From contig USJX01000126.1 of assembly GCA_900555035.1 (NCBI GenBank), forward strand, positions 1 through 5,161: DNA of 5,161 nucleotides, given 5' to 3'. The notes under the pieces were generated by a model, which saw only the letters and a list, made by a program, of their open reading frames with translations, was not told the DNA's origin and ran no database searches. Both the position numbers and the translations under genes were made by a program. Shown here piece by piece: positions 5,150 to 5,161 of the stretch (its first letter is position 1; each line of letters opens with the position of its first letter). Source of the stretch: an uncultured Prevotella sp. (GTDB lineage: Bacteria > Bacteroidota > Bacteroidia > Bacteroidales > Bacteroidaceae).

Positions 5150-5161
5150 TGTTTTTATATA

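Overview
The window looks like chromosomal DNA of an anaerobic gut-type Bacteroidota, most like Prevotella/Segatella. The evidence is Bacteroidota promoters (TTTG about 20 bp upstream of TAnnTTTG), no clear Shine-Dalgarno sequences, moderate-GC genes separated by AT-rich gaps, and a small DUF4492-type protein encoded ahead of a cytochrome bd oxidase. The genus is an inference from protein and promoter style, not from a database match.

Layout. Positions 1-297 are non-coding. They hold an 18-bp perfect palindrome, a TAnnTTTG box and two tandem 21-bp hairpin-forming repeats ahead of a forward gene for a metallo-beta-lactamase (MBL)-fold hydrolase related to RNase Z (298-1173). Positions 1174-1473 separate two convergent genes and are mostly filled by one large imperfect palindrome (about 1199-1423). 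On the reverse strand, read from right to left, lies the operon DUF4492 (4573-4361), cydA (4263-2725), cydB (2637-1474). The rightmost part (4574-5161) is AT-rich: it carries the cyd promoter with an operator-like dyad on the reverse strand, then short repeats, and a forward promoter that opens onto a 30-bp tandem duplication and a possible 21-codon ORF near the window edge.

How the genes work together. CydA and CydB form a quinol-oxidising, oxygen-reducing cytochrome bd. In Bacteroides this enzyme is known to let nominally strict anaerobes consume and profit from nanomolar oxygen. All key CydA haem and quinol residues are present, including a long Q-loop. The DUF4492 protein has one membrane segment and shares the promoter, so it is a good candidate for a CydX-like accessory subunit. 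The MBL gene is transcribed towards the operon and has no evident functional link to it.

The most unusual points are the nested palindrome between the convergent genes, the 25-bp dyad embedded in the cyd promoter, the MBL protein (apparent lack of one canonical metal-binding His, plus a 15-bp in-frame coding repeat), and the tandemly repeated leader at the right edge. I found no clearly new multi-gene system.
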